NCBI GenBank assembly: GCA_029263945.1
Contig: JARIDM010000199.1
Location: forward strand, 1-8,676
Source: Sporosarcina sp.
Lineage (GTDB): Bacteria > Bacillota > Bacilli > Bacillales_A > Planococcaceae
DNA length: 8,676 bases
Direction: 5' to 3'
The position numbers and the translations under genes are program-made. Below are positions 1 to 6,060 of this stretch, one piece after another (position 1 is the first letter of the stretch; the number at the start of each line of letters is the position of its first letter). Below the pieces are notes generated by a model that did no database searches, was not told where the DNA came from, and saw nothing but the letters and a program-made list of their open reading frames with translations.

Positions 1-296
1 AAAGAATGCACTTCAGCGCTGTACAAATGTTCCGTTAAGGTTAAAGACTTTCTTTTTCTCGCAAAAATTACGGGTACACCTAAATATAAACCCGTCATCA
101 TCGCAGGTGCAATGCCAGACGATTCAAGTGTGACAATTTTTGTAATGTTCGAATCGCTAAAGCGTTTTGCAAACTCTTGCCCGATCGCTTGCATAAGTTC
201 AGGATCTATTTGGTGATTTAAAAACGTATCCACTTTTAGGACTGAATCAGATAAGACCATACCCTCTTGTAAAATTTTGGTTTTCAATGCGTGCAT
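1..296 (-). CDS. xpt: Xanthine phosphoribosyltransferase, N-terminal part (runs off the window)
   Basis: Xpt is the cytoplasmic purine-salvage enzyme that joins xanthine to PRPP to give XMP. Only the first 98 codons are in the window; the B. subtilis protein is about 194 residues. The visible part follows B. subtilis Xpt closely from memory, including VLSDSVLKVDTFLNHQIDP (about residues 14-32), the ITKIVTLESSGIAPA stretch (51-65) and the GVPVIFARK strand (73-81). The ATG at 296-294 has a good ribosome binding site (AAAGGGAG, 9 bases upstream). The gene is preceded on its own strand by a guanine-type purine riboswitch, the usual control for xpt, and a pbuX permease gene commonly follows in the same operon, outside this window. 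It lies downstream of ylbL, where B. subtilis has ylbM, so the neighbourhood is rearranged. Confidence 0.95.
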   Translation of the reverse strand, partial: MHALKTKILQEGMVLSDSVLKVDTFLNHQIDPELMQAIGQEFAKRFSDSNITKIVTLESSGIAPAMMTGLYLGVPVIFARKRKSLTLTEHLYSAEVHS

Positions 297-341
297 TTGT
301 TGTATCTCCCTTTCTATTTCACGGTCAGGAAGTTATTTTTT

Positions 342-375
342 AAAAAAGAATGGGTAATAAAAACTTACCTCATTC
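342..375 (-). terminator. Distal intrinsic terminator in the xpt leader
   Basis: On the minus strand GAATG-A-GGTAA (375-365) pairs with TTACC-CATTC (357-348) around a 7-base loop. This gives 10 base pairs with one bulged A, followed directly by six T (347-342). It lies between the riboswitch and the xpt start, so it is a second termination point in the same leader. CCATTCC at 462-456 is complementary to the start of its 5' arm (GGAATG, 376-371) and could act as a second antiterminator. Confidence 0.65.
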
Positions 376-381
376 CAAAAC

Positions 382-428
382 AAAAAAAGCCCCAAAGACC
401 GTGCATCCATTCATGATATGAGTGGAGC
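382..428 (-). terminator. Proximal (riboswitch-controlled) terminator of the xpt leader
   Basis: On the minus strand GCTCCA (428-423) can pair with TGGGGC (394-389), including one G-U pair, and a run of seven T follows (388-382). The 5' arm is shared with the antiterminator, as expected for a riboswitch expression platform. The stem is short and the loop long (28 bases), so the exact structure is uncertain. AAGGAC further upstream pairing with GTCTTT is an alternative. Confidence 0.55.
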
Positions 429-512
429 AATGTCCTTCGAACTTTCGTCTCGAATGGAATGGAAAGATACATGCCAGTCTTACACAGCATGTCCCGCCCA
501 TTGCTTCTCATA
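417..512 (-). promoter_or_regulatory. Riboswitch antiterminator arms
   Basis: The 3' strand of aptamer helix P1 and the bases after it (TATGAG-AA-GCAATG, 512-499) can pair with CATTGC-TCCA-CTCATA (432-417). This gives two perfect 6-bp helices separated by a small internal loop. The pairing consumes the P1 strand and also the 5' arm of the proximal terminator (428-423), so ligand-bound aptamer and antiterminator exclude each other. This is the classic OFF-switch logic. The roughly 65-base loop between the arms holds two more possible hairpins (469-474 with 487-492; 436-440 with 450-454). The structure was derived by eye, with no folding energies. Confidence 0.7.
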
Positions 513-575
513 GTCGATTTGTTTACGGCAAATCGGTAGAAACTTGCAGGCCATATTCCCGCGATTATATGAGTG
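507..575 (-). ncRNA. Purine (guanine-class) riboswitch aptamer upstream of xpt
   Basis: Read on the minus strand, the segment shows all landmarks of the purine aptamer. P1 is CTCATA (573-568) with TATGAG (512-507). P2 is GCGGG with CCTGC around the conserved loop AATATGG. The junction TTTCTACC follows. P3 is GATTTG with CAAATC around the loop CCGTAAA. The specificity base in GACTATGAG is C (plus-strand G at 513), which pairs with guanine or hypoxanthine; adenine riboswitches have U there. Its place before xpt agrees with repression of purine salvage when guanine is plentiful. Confidence 0.96.
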
Positions 576-595
576 AATGATATTTGATTGTTCTT

Positions 596-623
596 ATTGT
601 ATCATGCCATTACTGGTTTACAA
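596..623 (-). promoter_or_regulatory. SigA-type promoter of xpt
   Basis: On the minus strand TTGTAA (623-618) and TACAAT (601-596) are 16 bases apart, and TG one base before the -10 box gives an extended -10. Transcription would start near 590, about 15 bases before the aptamer, which is the expected geometry for this riboswitch. Confidence 0.7.
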
Positions 624-653
624 GAGACAATAAGAGGAAGTTAAATTTCTAAT

Positions 654-696
654 TATTCTAAAGAATAGCGTAATCGTTAAGCTCAATAAAGCTTAA
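654..696 (-). repeat. Two short inverted repeats at the end of ylbL
   Basis: The perfect inverted repeat TTAAGCT/AGCTTAA (677-683 and 690-696, 6-base loop) spans the ylbL stop codon. A second, TATTCT/AGAATA (654-659 and 662-667), follows. Neither is GC-rich nor followed by a T run, so they may serve as a weak end or an mRNA-stabilising hairpin rather than a proper terminator. Confidence 0.3.
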
Positions 697-1742
697 GAGT
701 TCGCTTCTAGTTTTTTTAAGTAAGCCAGTGCATCGTCAATCGATTTAACGGGTACAATTTTCATCTTTGAGTTAATTTTCTTTGCCGTTTGTACGGCTTC
801 TTCGTAATTTGTCATAATACCAGGATTCATTGCCTTTACTTCTTCAGGTAACTCATCGTCTGGTGCAAAGAAAATCTCTACCCCTTCACGATCTGCTGCC
901 ATTACTTTAAAATCGGCACCACCGATTCGACCGACCGTTCCGTCTACAAACATTTCACCCGTTCCTGCAATATTATATCCTTTTGTTAGGTCTTCATCGA
1001 GTAAGCGGTTCATAATTTCTAGCGTGAACATAAGTCCCGCAGAGGGCCCCCCAATATTCGACGTGTGCATTGTAACTTCTGGCACTGTCGTTAAGTTTCG
1101 ATCTTCCTGGAAACCTACACCAAGGCCTATGCGACCTTCTGCATCTGGAATTTCTTTTAATACAACCGTTACGTCAAGTACTTCATCTTCACGTTCAACA
1201 GTTAACGCAACTTTTTCGCCCAATTTTTTTTCAGCAATCAATGTGACAAATTCACCCGATTCCTCTAGTGCAACGCCATCAATTGACTTTATTAAATCTC
1301 CAGCCTTAAGGATTTTATCGGAAGCACCTTTCTCAAGTACATTCATAATATAAACGCCATTGTAATCAACTTCGATTGGAATTCCCGCCTGATTAAACGC
1401 AACTGTAATCGCATTAAATTGTGAATCTGACATCATCTTCTTCTGTCTTAAATCATATTCTGTTTCACTTTCACCAGCTTTTCTTACGTTTTCTACTGGC
1501 AGTATTTTTCGTTTAGAAGAGATCTGCGCAAAGGCATAAGTGGCCGCAGTTGCTTTTGACAAAGAAATCGTCATTAAACTAAACGTCCCAACATCGTCCT
1601 CGTCTCCGTCATCGATTTCCACAAGAGGTGCAAGATCATAGGCGCCCCCTGGTTGAGAAATATAACTATCTAACGGATATAAAAACAATAAGGCTGCGAT
1701 GATAAATATTGCAATCCCAGAACCAACTTTCTTCATTCTCAC
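693..1742 (-). CDS. ylbL: Membrane-anchored PDZ/Lon-type serine protease YlbL (SepM-like)
   Basis: This is a secreted-side, membrane-tethered protease of the YlbL/SepM family. Bacillus YlbL acts in the DNA-damage response by clearing the division inhibitor YneA; streptococcal SepM trims a signal peptide. The GTG at 1742 is chosen because GGAGG lies 9 bases upstream; a longer frame to 1772 would place this site inside the gene. The product is 349 residues (B. subtilis 341). Residues about 7-25 form a membrane anchor, followed by YISQPGGAYDLAP, the family's conserved entry to the outer part. A PDZ domain spans about 120-195. The C-terminal Lon-like protease domain has the catalytic Ser in GGPSAGLMF (Ser234) and the Lys in GGADFKVMAADREG (Lys279), so the Ser-Lys dyad is intact. 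The end SKMKIVPV...DDALAYLKKL matches YlbL almost word for word. Confidence 0.95.
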   Translation of the reverse strand: MRMKKVGSGIAIFIIAALLFLYPLDSYISQPGGAYDLAPLVEIDDGDEDDVGTFSLMTISLSKATAATYAFAQISSKRKILPVENVRKAGESETEYDLRQKKMMSDSQFNAITVAFNQAGIPIEVDYNGVYIMNVLEKGASDKILKAGDLIKSIDGVALEESGEFVTLIAEKKLGEKVALTVEREDEVLDVTVVLKEIPDAEGRIGLGVGFQEDRNLTTVPEVTMHTSNIGGPSAGLMFTLEIMNRLLDEDLTKGYNIAGTGEMFVDGTVGRIGGADFKVMAADREGVEIFFAPDDELPEEVKAMNPGIMTNYEEAVQTAKKINSKMKIVPVKSIDDALAYLKKLEANS

Positions 1743-1794
1743 CCAAATGCACCTCCAATTGATTAATAGCATGTACCTTCTTTACATATCTATT

Positions 1795-1803
1795 AGTGTA
1801 GCA
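1795..1803 (-). promoter_or_regulatory. Possible extended -10 element for ylbL
   Basis: On the minus strand TGCTACACT (1803-1795) resembles an extended -10 box about 50 bases before the ylbL start. No convincing -35 box was found at the proper distance, so this is weak. Confidence 0.25.
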
Positions 1804-1903
1804 CTGAATATTACGTACTTCCGTCTATTTCATAATGAGACTAATTTGCTACAACAACGCAACCTATCGTTTAAGAAAGGTTCACCCCGCTATAAGCAGT
1901 AAA

Positions 1904-1926
1904 ACCCAATGATGAAATTGATGGGT
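1904..1926. repeat. Imperfect palindrome upstream of the ylbJ-like gene
   Basis: ACCCA and TGGGT form the ends of a 23-base imperfect dyad in which 7 of 11 position pairs match. It lies in the gap between the divergent ylbL and ylbJ-like genes, just before an AT-rich TATAAAAT stretch (1930-1937). It could be an operator or a small hairpin. No clear promoter for the plus-strand gene was recognised. Confidence 0.25.
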
Positions 1927-1973
1927 CGGTATAAAATAGACATTTAAACATTTCACAGACAGAAAGGAGCAAT

Positions 1974-2900
1974 GTGCATGCACAAAACAGTACCGTTGTA
2001 CATCAAAAGCAAATGATTAATATCGCCATTATTTGGGCATTGATCTTTCTTTTCATTTTACAACCTGGCACCGCGCATGACGGGGCTGAAGTAGGTGCAT
2101 ATCTCTTTGTAAATGCACTGCTGCCTTACTTACTCCCTTACATTATTTTAACGCAGTGGCTCTTGAAAATACCTGCTGTTTCAACAAAACGAGTCGCTTG
2201 GAAAAGTTTTTTGAAGGCCTACGTTTTAGGCTCATTTGGCGGTTTCCCAGTTGGTGCTGTAACTGTTTCAGAAATGACCCTTACAAATGAACTCTCTTCA
2301 AGGCAAGCGAGTTTATTACTCGCTGCCTGTCATGCGCCTGGTCCGATGTTCATTATTGGATTTGTCGGTACTGAATTATTTGGCGATATTACAATGGGTT
2401 GGCGTTTACTCATCGCCATTCACTTCGCCAATATCTCCTTCTTTTTAATCACTTTAGTCTTTATGAAATATAGAATTCCTTCAAGAAATCATGCTTTTGT
2501 GCCCAACAACAAAACGAACGGGCTTCCTTTTCTTGATGCCATAAAAGAAAGTTCAAACGTCATCATACTTGTCGCCACGACAGTGATTTTTTTCTCAGCA
2601 CTTGGTACTGTATTAGCCAAAGTCATCGCCACCACTTTTGCAGTAGATACAGGGATTGCACAAACTGTTATTTTATCAATCTTTGAAATGACAACTGGCG
2701 TACAATCTGCAAGCGCCCACTTTAGTCACTTGCCTTTTTTCCCACTTATTATTGCTGCGATTATTGCTGCGAATGGGTTAAGTATTCATATGCAAGTGGC
2801 TGTCATCGCTAAGTCTGCTGGCATATCCATTCGACCTTATTTCATAGGCCGGCTTTGGAGCATCATTATTGTTCCCATTATCTTTTATTTCTTACTTTAA
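1974..2900 (+). CDS. YlbJ-like polytopic membrane protein (nucleoside-recognition/Gate domain)
   Basis: This integral membrane protein resembles sporulation protein YlbJ, whose molecular role is not established. It has roughly eight hydrophobic segments, at about 15-30, 43-64, 85-97, 112-137, 144-164, 195-219, 254-276 and 290-308. Family landmarks include GSFGGFPVGA (86-95, compare the SGYPAGAK stretch of YlbJ), CHAPGPMFIIGFVGT (119-133) and FEMTTGVQSA (247-256). At 308 residues it is about 100 shorter than B. subtilis YlbJ (408), so it may be a distinct subfamily. It sits where ylbJ is expected, after coaD, but on the opposite strand from the rest of the island. The GTG start at 1974 has a strong but close (4-base) ribosome site; ATG 2013 (295 residues) is the alternative. 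A strong terminator follows. Confidence 0.85.
   Translation: MHAQNSTVVHQKQMINIAIIWALIFLFILQPGTAHDGAEVGAYLFVNALLPYLLPYIILTQWLLKIPAVSTKRVAWKSFLKAYVLGSFGGFPVGAVTVSEMTLTNELSSRQASLLLAACHAPGPMFIIGFVGTELFGDITMGWRLLIAIHFANISFFLITLVFMKYRIPSRNHAFVPNNKTNGLPFLDAIKESSNVIILVATTVIFFSALGTVLAKVIATTFAVDTGIAQTVILSIFEMTTGVQSASAHFSHLPFFPLIIAAIIAANGLSIHMQVAVIAKSAGISIRPYFIGRLWSIIIVPIIFYFLL
1978..2016 (+). CDS. Possible 12-codon leader peptide overlapping the ylbJ-like start
   Basis: ATG at 1978 lies 8 bases after a strong ribosome binding site (AAAGGAG, 1963-1969), the best spacing of any start here. It opens a 12-codon frame (MHKTVPLYIKSK) that stops at TGA 2014-2016. That stop overlaps the in-frame ATG of the ylbJ-like gene (2013-2015) as ATGA, the classic arrangement for translational coupling. 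Whether it is translated is unknown. It may instead be the out-of-frame shadow of an N-terminus that starts at GTG 1974. Confidence 0.3.
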   Translation: MHKTVPLYIKSK

Positions 2901-3020
2901 ATCCAACTCATTTGATCGCAAGATATTATTTTTATACCTCTCTCAATCTATTTCATAATAGGGGTTTCGTTGCGCCAACTCCACAACATAAGATCATTAG
3001 GAGACTGACTCAAATTAAAT

Positions 3021-3061
3021 AAAGGCTATCATGAATTCGCTCTCCATGATAACCTTTTTTT
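3021..3061. terminator. Bidirectional intrinsic terminator between the ylbJ-like gene and coaD
   Basis: AAAGGCTATCATG (3021-3033) and CATGATAACCTTT (3045-3057) form a 13-bp stem with a single C-A mismatch and an 11-base loop. On the plus strand seven T follow (3055-3061). On the minus strand the sequence after the stem is TTTATTTAATTT-like. It can therefore end both convergent units. Confidence 0.9.
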
Positions 3062-3063
3062 AA

Positions 3064-3549
3064 TTATTGCGCTAGATATCTTTTTTTCAATGCAACTTCT
3101 ACAGGTTTAGGCACGAGCTCTGAAATATTCCCACCATATTTAGCGACCTCTTTGACGATGCTTGAACTTAAAAATGAGTATTGGTTATTCGTCATGATAA
3201 AGAAAGTCTCGATTTCTTCATCTAAAACGCGGTTCATTGAGGTGATTTGCATTTCATATTCAAAGTCACTCACTGCACGAAGCCCTCGTACTACTGCAAC
3301 AGCACCCACACGCTCAGCATATTCAATCATCAAACCAGCAGACGTTTCAACTTTAACATTCTCAAGTGATCCTGTGACCTCAGCAATAAGTTCCATGCGT
3401 TCTTCAATTGAAAATAAGGATTCTTTCGCAGAGTTATTCATAATGACGATATTGACGCGGTCAAAAATTTTCGCAGCCCGTTTAATAATATCTAGATGAC
3501 CATTTGTTAACGGGTCAAAGCTACCAGGCACTACTGCCAGTTTAGACAT
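3064..3549 (-). CDS. coaD: Phosphopantetheine adenylyltransferase
   Basis: CoaD transfers AMP from ATP to 4'-phosphopantetheine to give dephospho-CoA, the penultimate and essential step of coenzyme A synthesis in the cytoplasm. The 161-residue product has the normal length. It shows GSFDPLTNGHLDI at 9-21 with the nucleotidyltransferase TxGH signature (T15-N-G-H18), VVRGLRAVSDFEYEMQ at 87-102 (substrate/ATP contacts Arg88 and Arg91) and YSFLSSSIVKEVA at 124-136, the second ATP-binding motif. The ATG at 3549 is chosen over an upstream frame to 3627 because GAGG lies 8 bases before it and the alignment to the family starts there. The gene follows rsmD by 10 bases, and its ribosome site overlaps the rsmD stop (GTGAGG). 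This is the conserved rsmD-coaD pair of Firmicutes and implies co-transcription and probably coupled translation. Confidence 0.98.
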   Translation of the reverse strand: MSKLAVVPGSFDPLTNGHLDIIKRAAKIFDRVNIVIMNNSAKESLFSIEERMELIAEVTGSLENVKVETSAGLMIEYAERVGAVAVVRGLRAVSDFEYEMQITSMNRVLDEEIETFFIMTNNQYSFLSSSIVKEVAKYGGNISELVPKPVEVALKKRYLAQ

Positions 3550-3559
3550 AGTTAAAACC

Positions 3560-4108
3560 TCACTTCTCGTAAATTGATATGGCGATGTTTCCGTACACAT
3601 TACATTTTTGTAACTGAAAAGGACCAAATGCCGCTACCAATTCAGTCTCCTTCGCATGTTCACAAATAATCACTGCATGTTTAGCTAACAACGCTTCATC
3701 TACCATCGCCTGTGCAATCTCGTAGAATGCGACTTCAGCATAAGGTGGATCTACAAATAAGTAGTCAACTAATTTTCCTTTTCCACTTAAAAACTTCACA
3801 GCATTACGGGCATCCGTCTGTTGAATGTGTACCTGTTGCTCATAATGACACTTCGCAACATTTTCTCGAATGACTTCACATGCTGCACGATTTTTCTCGA
3901 ATATAAATGCCTCGTCTATCCCACGAGATAACGCTTCGAGAGAGAGTGCACCACTGCCACCAAATAATTCAACAGCAATCCCTCCGTTAAAAAAAGGACC
4001 AATTCGGTTAAATACAGACTCCTTCACTTTATCCGAAGTAGGACGCGTATCATTTCCTTTTAGTGATTTTAACTGCAAGCCTTTTCTATCTCCTGCTATA
4101 ATTCTCAA
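3560..4108 (-). CDS. rsmD: 16S rRNA (guanine(966)-N(2))-methyltransferase RsmD
   Basis: RsmD uses S-adenosylmethionine to methylate N2 of a guanine near the decoding region of 16S rRNA (G966 in E. coli). The 182-residue product is of usual length. It has the N-terminal MRIIAGDRKG start, TRPTSDKVKESVFN (21-34, the family RPT motif), the SAM-binding loop ELFGGSGALSLEALSRG (47-63) and the catalytic DPPY tetrad (120-123). The start is TTG at 4108. It directly abuts the TAA stop of the upstream gene (4111-4109), with AAGGAGA lying inside the end of that gene. The pair is therefore strictly co-transcribed and likely translationally coupled. B. subtilis calls this gene ylbH. Confidence 0.97.
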   Translation of the reverse strand: MRIIAGDRKGLQLKSLKGNDTRPTSDKVKESVFNRIGPFFNGGIAVELFGGSGALSLEALSRGIDEAFIFEKNRAACEVIRENVAKCHYEQQVHIQQTDARNAVKFLSGKGKLVDYLFVDPPYAEVAFYEIAQAMVDEALLAKHAVIICEHAKETELVAAFGPFQLQKCNVYGNIAISIYEK

Positions 4109-5551
4109 TTAGCTCTTCTCCTTGGATAGCTCTGAAATTAAGTTAATATCGATTCGATTGTCCAATTTGTTAATTTCGGTATGAAAAATTCGTACAAGGA
4201 TTTTTTCCTCAAAATAAAACTCTTCTCCGATCCTTTTAAACGGCAACGACAATAAGTCAAATCTTCTTTCGTTAAAAATATAAAATTTCTCTTTAAGTGG
4301 GAAGCGATAACTTCTTTCCGAATTCGCTATATATAGGGACTGCTCATTCCAAGTGACATCAAATCCAAGTTCGGTAAACATTTCCACGGCGGGATAAAAT
4401 CGCTCATCATCCTGTAATACTACACTTTTTTCAAGTTTCTTATCACCGGATACATAAATTCCTCTCATATCTTCAAGTACGAACGGATATAACGCATCCG
4501 TTGCTGAACGATTTTTCTTAAAGAATGATGTACCAAAACCAGTCGTTTCAATAAACCGTTCCGTTAAATAATCTGCATCTAATTCTTCTGCCACTTCTCC
4601 GCGAATCGTTGTGGTCATTTGTGCAAGTTGCTCGGCCGTTAATTGTTCGCGTAATTGTGTATAGCCACTTCTTGCGAGTTCAGAACCAAGGGCTTCTCCA
4701 CTTAAAAGTGATGCAATCAATTCTGTCGTCCATTTTTCATTTTGCGGTAAATGATACTGGTTATGTAAGCCTTCAATGACAACTTTTTCTACAATACCTT
4801 GAATCGTCGGCGCATTTGTTATTGTAAAACGGTTTCCGTCAATGCCCCCTATTTTACTATTCATAACCACAGTCGCATGTAAAGTTTCCACAGCATCTAA
4901 TGCATGCGTCATTCCTTGGAATTGTTCATCCGTATACACACCTTCTGGCCCATAAACGGATAATCGGTCACTCGTATAAAGCAATGGTTTTTCCATCTGT
5001 TGCCAATACAAATCCGTTACCGCACCAGAACCTCTATAAAGCGCATAGTCCACTAACGCCATCTTCTTCTCGCCCACACGTTCTAACCCATTTACCCAAA
5101 AACCACCGAGATTCATTTCATCCGTAATATGCATTAATGTGGAAGAAACCTCAGCATTATGTAAAGTTGCAAAAACGTCTTTAAAAAACATATTTTCCTG
5201 TGTCGAAATCGATTGCGGAATCACATACGAAATCGATTGGTTATTTGCTTCTCCCTCAACGAACGCAGTTGCTTCGTCATTTAAACGCGTACAAGCATCT
5301 GTTTCATTCACATAACAAGCCCGCTTCGTACTTTCTTCTGGCCATATAATTTCAAAACGAGCATTTGGTAAGTGCTTGAAATGATGGCGGACATAAAGAC
5401 CATCCGTTCTGTGCATCACCTCAATTTCCTGTGCATATTCTCCCTCGTTTGAACCACCTGCCATCACGCTTTTTGCTTCATTGTAATGCATAAAAACGAG
5501 AAGACCGTTTGTTAGCAACAACAACACAAATGCTCTTAACATAAACTTCAA
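4109..5551 (-). CDS. Uncharacterised exported or membrane-anchored protein, 480 residues
   Basis: The family was not recognised with confidence. The N-terminus MKFMLRAFVLLLLTNG is a typical signal/anchor segment (about residues 3-23), so the rest should lie outside the membrane. Two cysteines (about 79 and 87, ACYVNETDAC) could form a small disulfide loop. The C-terminal part (about 385-467) has the rhythm of a copper-amine-oxidase N-terminal-like ('stalk') repeat: ELGFDVTWNEQSLYI, then FYIFNERRFDLLSLP, then EEFYFEEKILVRIF. This is an inference from pattern. No HExxH zinc motif or nucleotide loop was seen. TTG at 5551 is taken as the start because AGGAGG ends 8 bases before it. The nominal GTG at 5560 lies inside that ribosome site. 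The stop codon touches the rsmD start, so it is in the rsmD-coaD operon. B. subtilis has no gene between ylbG and ylbH. Confidence 0.8.
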   Translation of the reverse strand: MKFMLRAFVLLLLTNGLLVFMHYNEAKSVMAGGSNEGEYAQEIEVMHRTDGLYVRHHFKHLPNARFEIIWPEESTKRACYVNETDACTRLNDEATAFVEGEANNQSISYVIPQSISTQENMFFKDVFATLHNAEVSSTLMHITDEMNLGGFWVNGLERVGEKKMALVDYALYRGSGAVTDLYWQQMEKPLLYTSDRLSVYGPEGVYTDEQFQGMTHALDAVETLHATVVMNSKIGGIDGNRFTITNAPTIQGIVEKVVIEGLHNQYHLPQNEKWTTELIASLLSGEALGSELARSGYTQLREQLTAEQLAQMTTTIRGEVAEELDADYLTERFIETTGFGTSFFKKNRSATDALYPFVLEDMRGIYVSGDKKLEKSVVLQDDERFYPAVEMFTELGFDVTWNEQSLYIANSERSYRFPLKEKFYIFNERRFDLLSLPFKRIGEEFYFEEKILVRIFHTEINKLDNRIDINLISELSKEKS

Positions 5552-5642
5552 TTGCGTCACCTCCTGGTCGATATCTATTCATTCGAACTTCTGTTACGAT
5601 TAATGACCTATCCACTTGCTTTTACTAAATCATGGAAACGAA

Positions 5643-5915
5643 TTATAAACCTGCCTTATAATCGTACTCTTTGGCTTTATCTGGCTTCGCGTTTTCATAT
5701 GTTGTTTTTACAAATGGTCGATAGGAAGGCAGTACCTTTTTTACGGATGGAAGTTGCTCCACCTTTCTAATCACAGCATCAACTTCTTCACGATTACAAT
5801 AAAGGACTACATATTTCATTTTCCTTGATATATAATGGACATGTCCATATTTACGAAGTGACTTCGCTTGCCTTAAATTATGGAGGTAAATGATGACACC
5901 TTGTCGATTGATCAT
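5643..5915 (-). CDS. ylbG: YlbG family protein (DUF2129), 90 residues
   Basis: This small cytoplasmic protein has no established function and is found across Bacillales beside ylbF and rsmD. The sequence follows B. subtilis YlbG in order: VIIYLHNLRQAKSLRKYG (7-24), HVHYISRKMKYVVLYC (25-40), LPSVKKVLPSYRPFVKTTYE (55-74) and the conserved end AKEYDY (81-86). The ATG at 5915 is preferred because GAGG lies 9 bases upstream and the 90-residue length equals that of YlbG. A TTG at 5936 would extend the frame but lacks a ribosome site. Unlike in B. subtilis, it is separated from ylbF by a gene on the opposite strand. The 91-base gap to the next minus-strand gene shows no clear terminator or promoter, so read-through into the rsmD-coaD block is likely. 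Confidence 0.93.
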   Translation of the reverse strand: MINRQGVIIYLHNLRQAKSLRKYGHVHYISRKMKYVVLYCNREEVDAVIRKVEQLPSVKKVLPSYRPFVKTTYENAKPDKAKEYDYKAGL

Positions 5916-5954
5916 TTTCTTCCACCTCTTTTCCAATAATATTTCCTATAGTCT

Positions 5955-5984
5955 ACAATACCATACGACTGAAAAGGGCTGCAA
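5955..5984 (-). promoter_or_regulatory. Candidate promoter for the ylbG-rsmD-coaD block
   Basis: On the minus strand TTGCAG (5984-5979) and TATTGT (5960-5955) are 18 bases apart, with TG one base before the -10 box. Transcription would start about 30 bases before the ylbG start. A promoter is needed here because the upstream neighbour reads the other way, but the boxes are imperfect. Confidence 0.45.
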
Positions 5985-5993
5985 CTTCAATAG

Positions 5994-6022
5994 CTGACAA
6001 CTTAACACTTTTAACCTATAAT
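5994..6022 (+). promoter_or_regulatory. SigA-type promoter of the phosphodiesterase-like gene
   Basis: CTGACA (5994-5999) and a perfect TATAAT (6017-6022) are 17 bases apart, close to the vegetative consensus. A strong ribosome site AAAGGAGG (6045-6052) follows, 8 bases before the TTG start. Both suggest the gene is well expressed during growth. Confidence 0.8.
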
Positions 6023-6060
6023 TAAAACAATATACGGAATTTACAAAGGAGGATATACAC

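Noticed and set aside
1743..1772. Longer ylbL reading from ATG at 1772
   Set aside because: The GGAGG ribosome site lies inside this extension and points to GTG 1742; the extra residues are not like the family N-terminus.
1699..1902. Small plus-strand frame in the ylbL/ylbJ gap
   Set aside because: It overlaps the ylbL start antisense, has no ribosome site, and its product has no recognisable feature.
2901..3020. Possible regulatory content between the ylbJ-like stop and the terminator
   Set aside because: Apart from AT-rich sequence, no inverted repeat, promoter or small gene could be supported.
4109..5551. Zinc metalloprotease function for the 480-residue protein
   Set aside because: The middle region is faintly reminiscent of large secreted peptidases, but no HExxH or similar metal site is present.
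5552..5560. GTG at 5560 as start of the 480-residue protein
   Set aside because: This GTG is part of the AGGAGGTG ribosome binding site itself; the TTG at 5551, 8 bases further on, has correct spacing.
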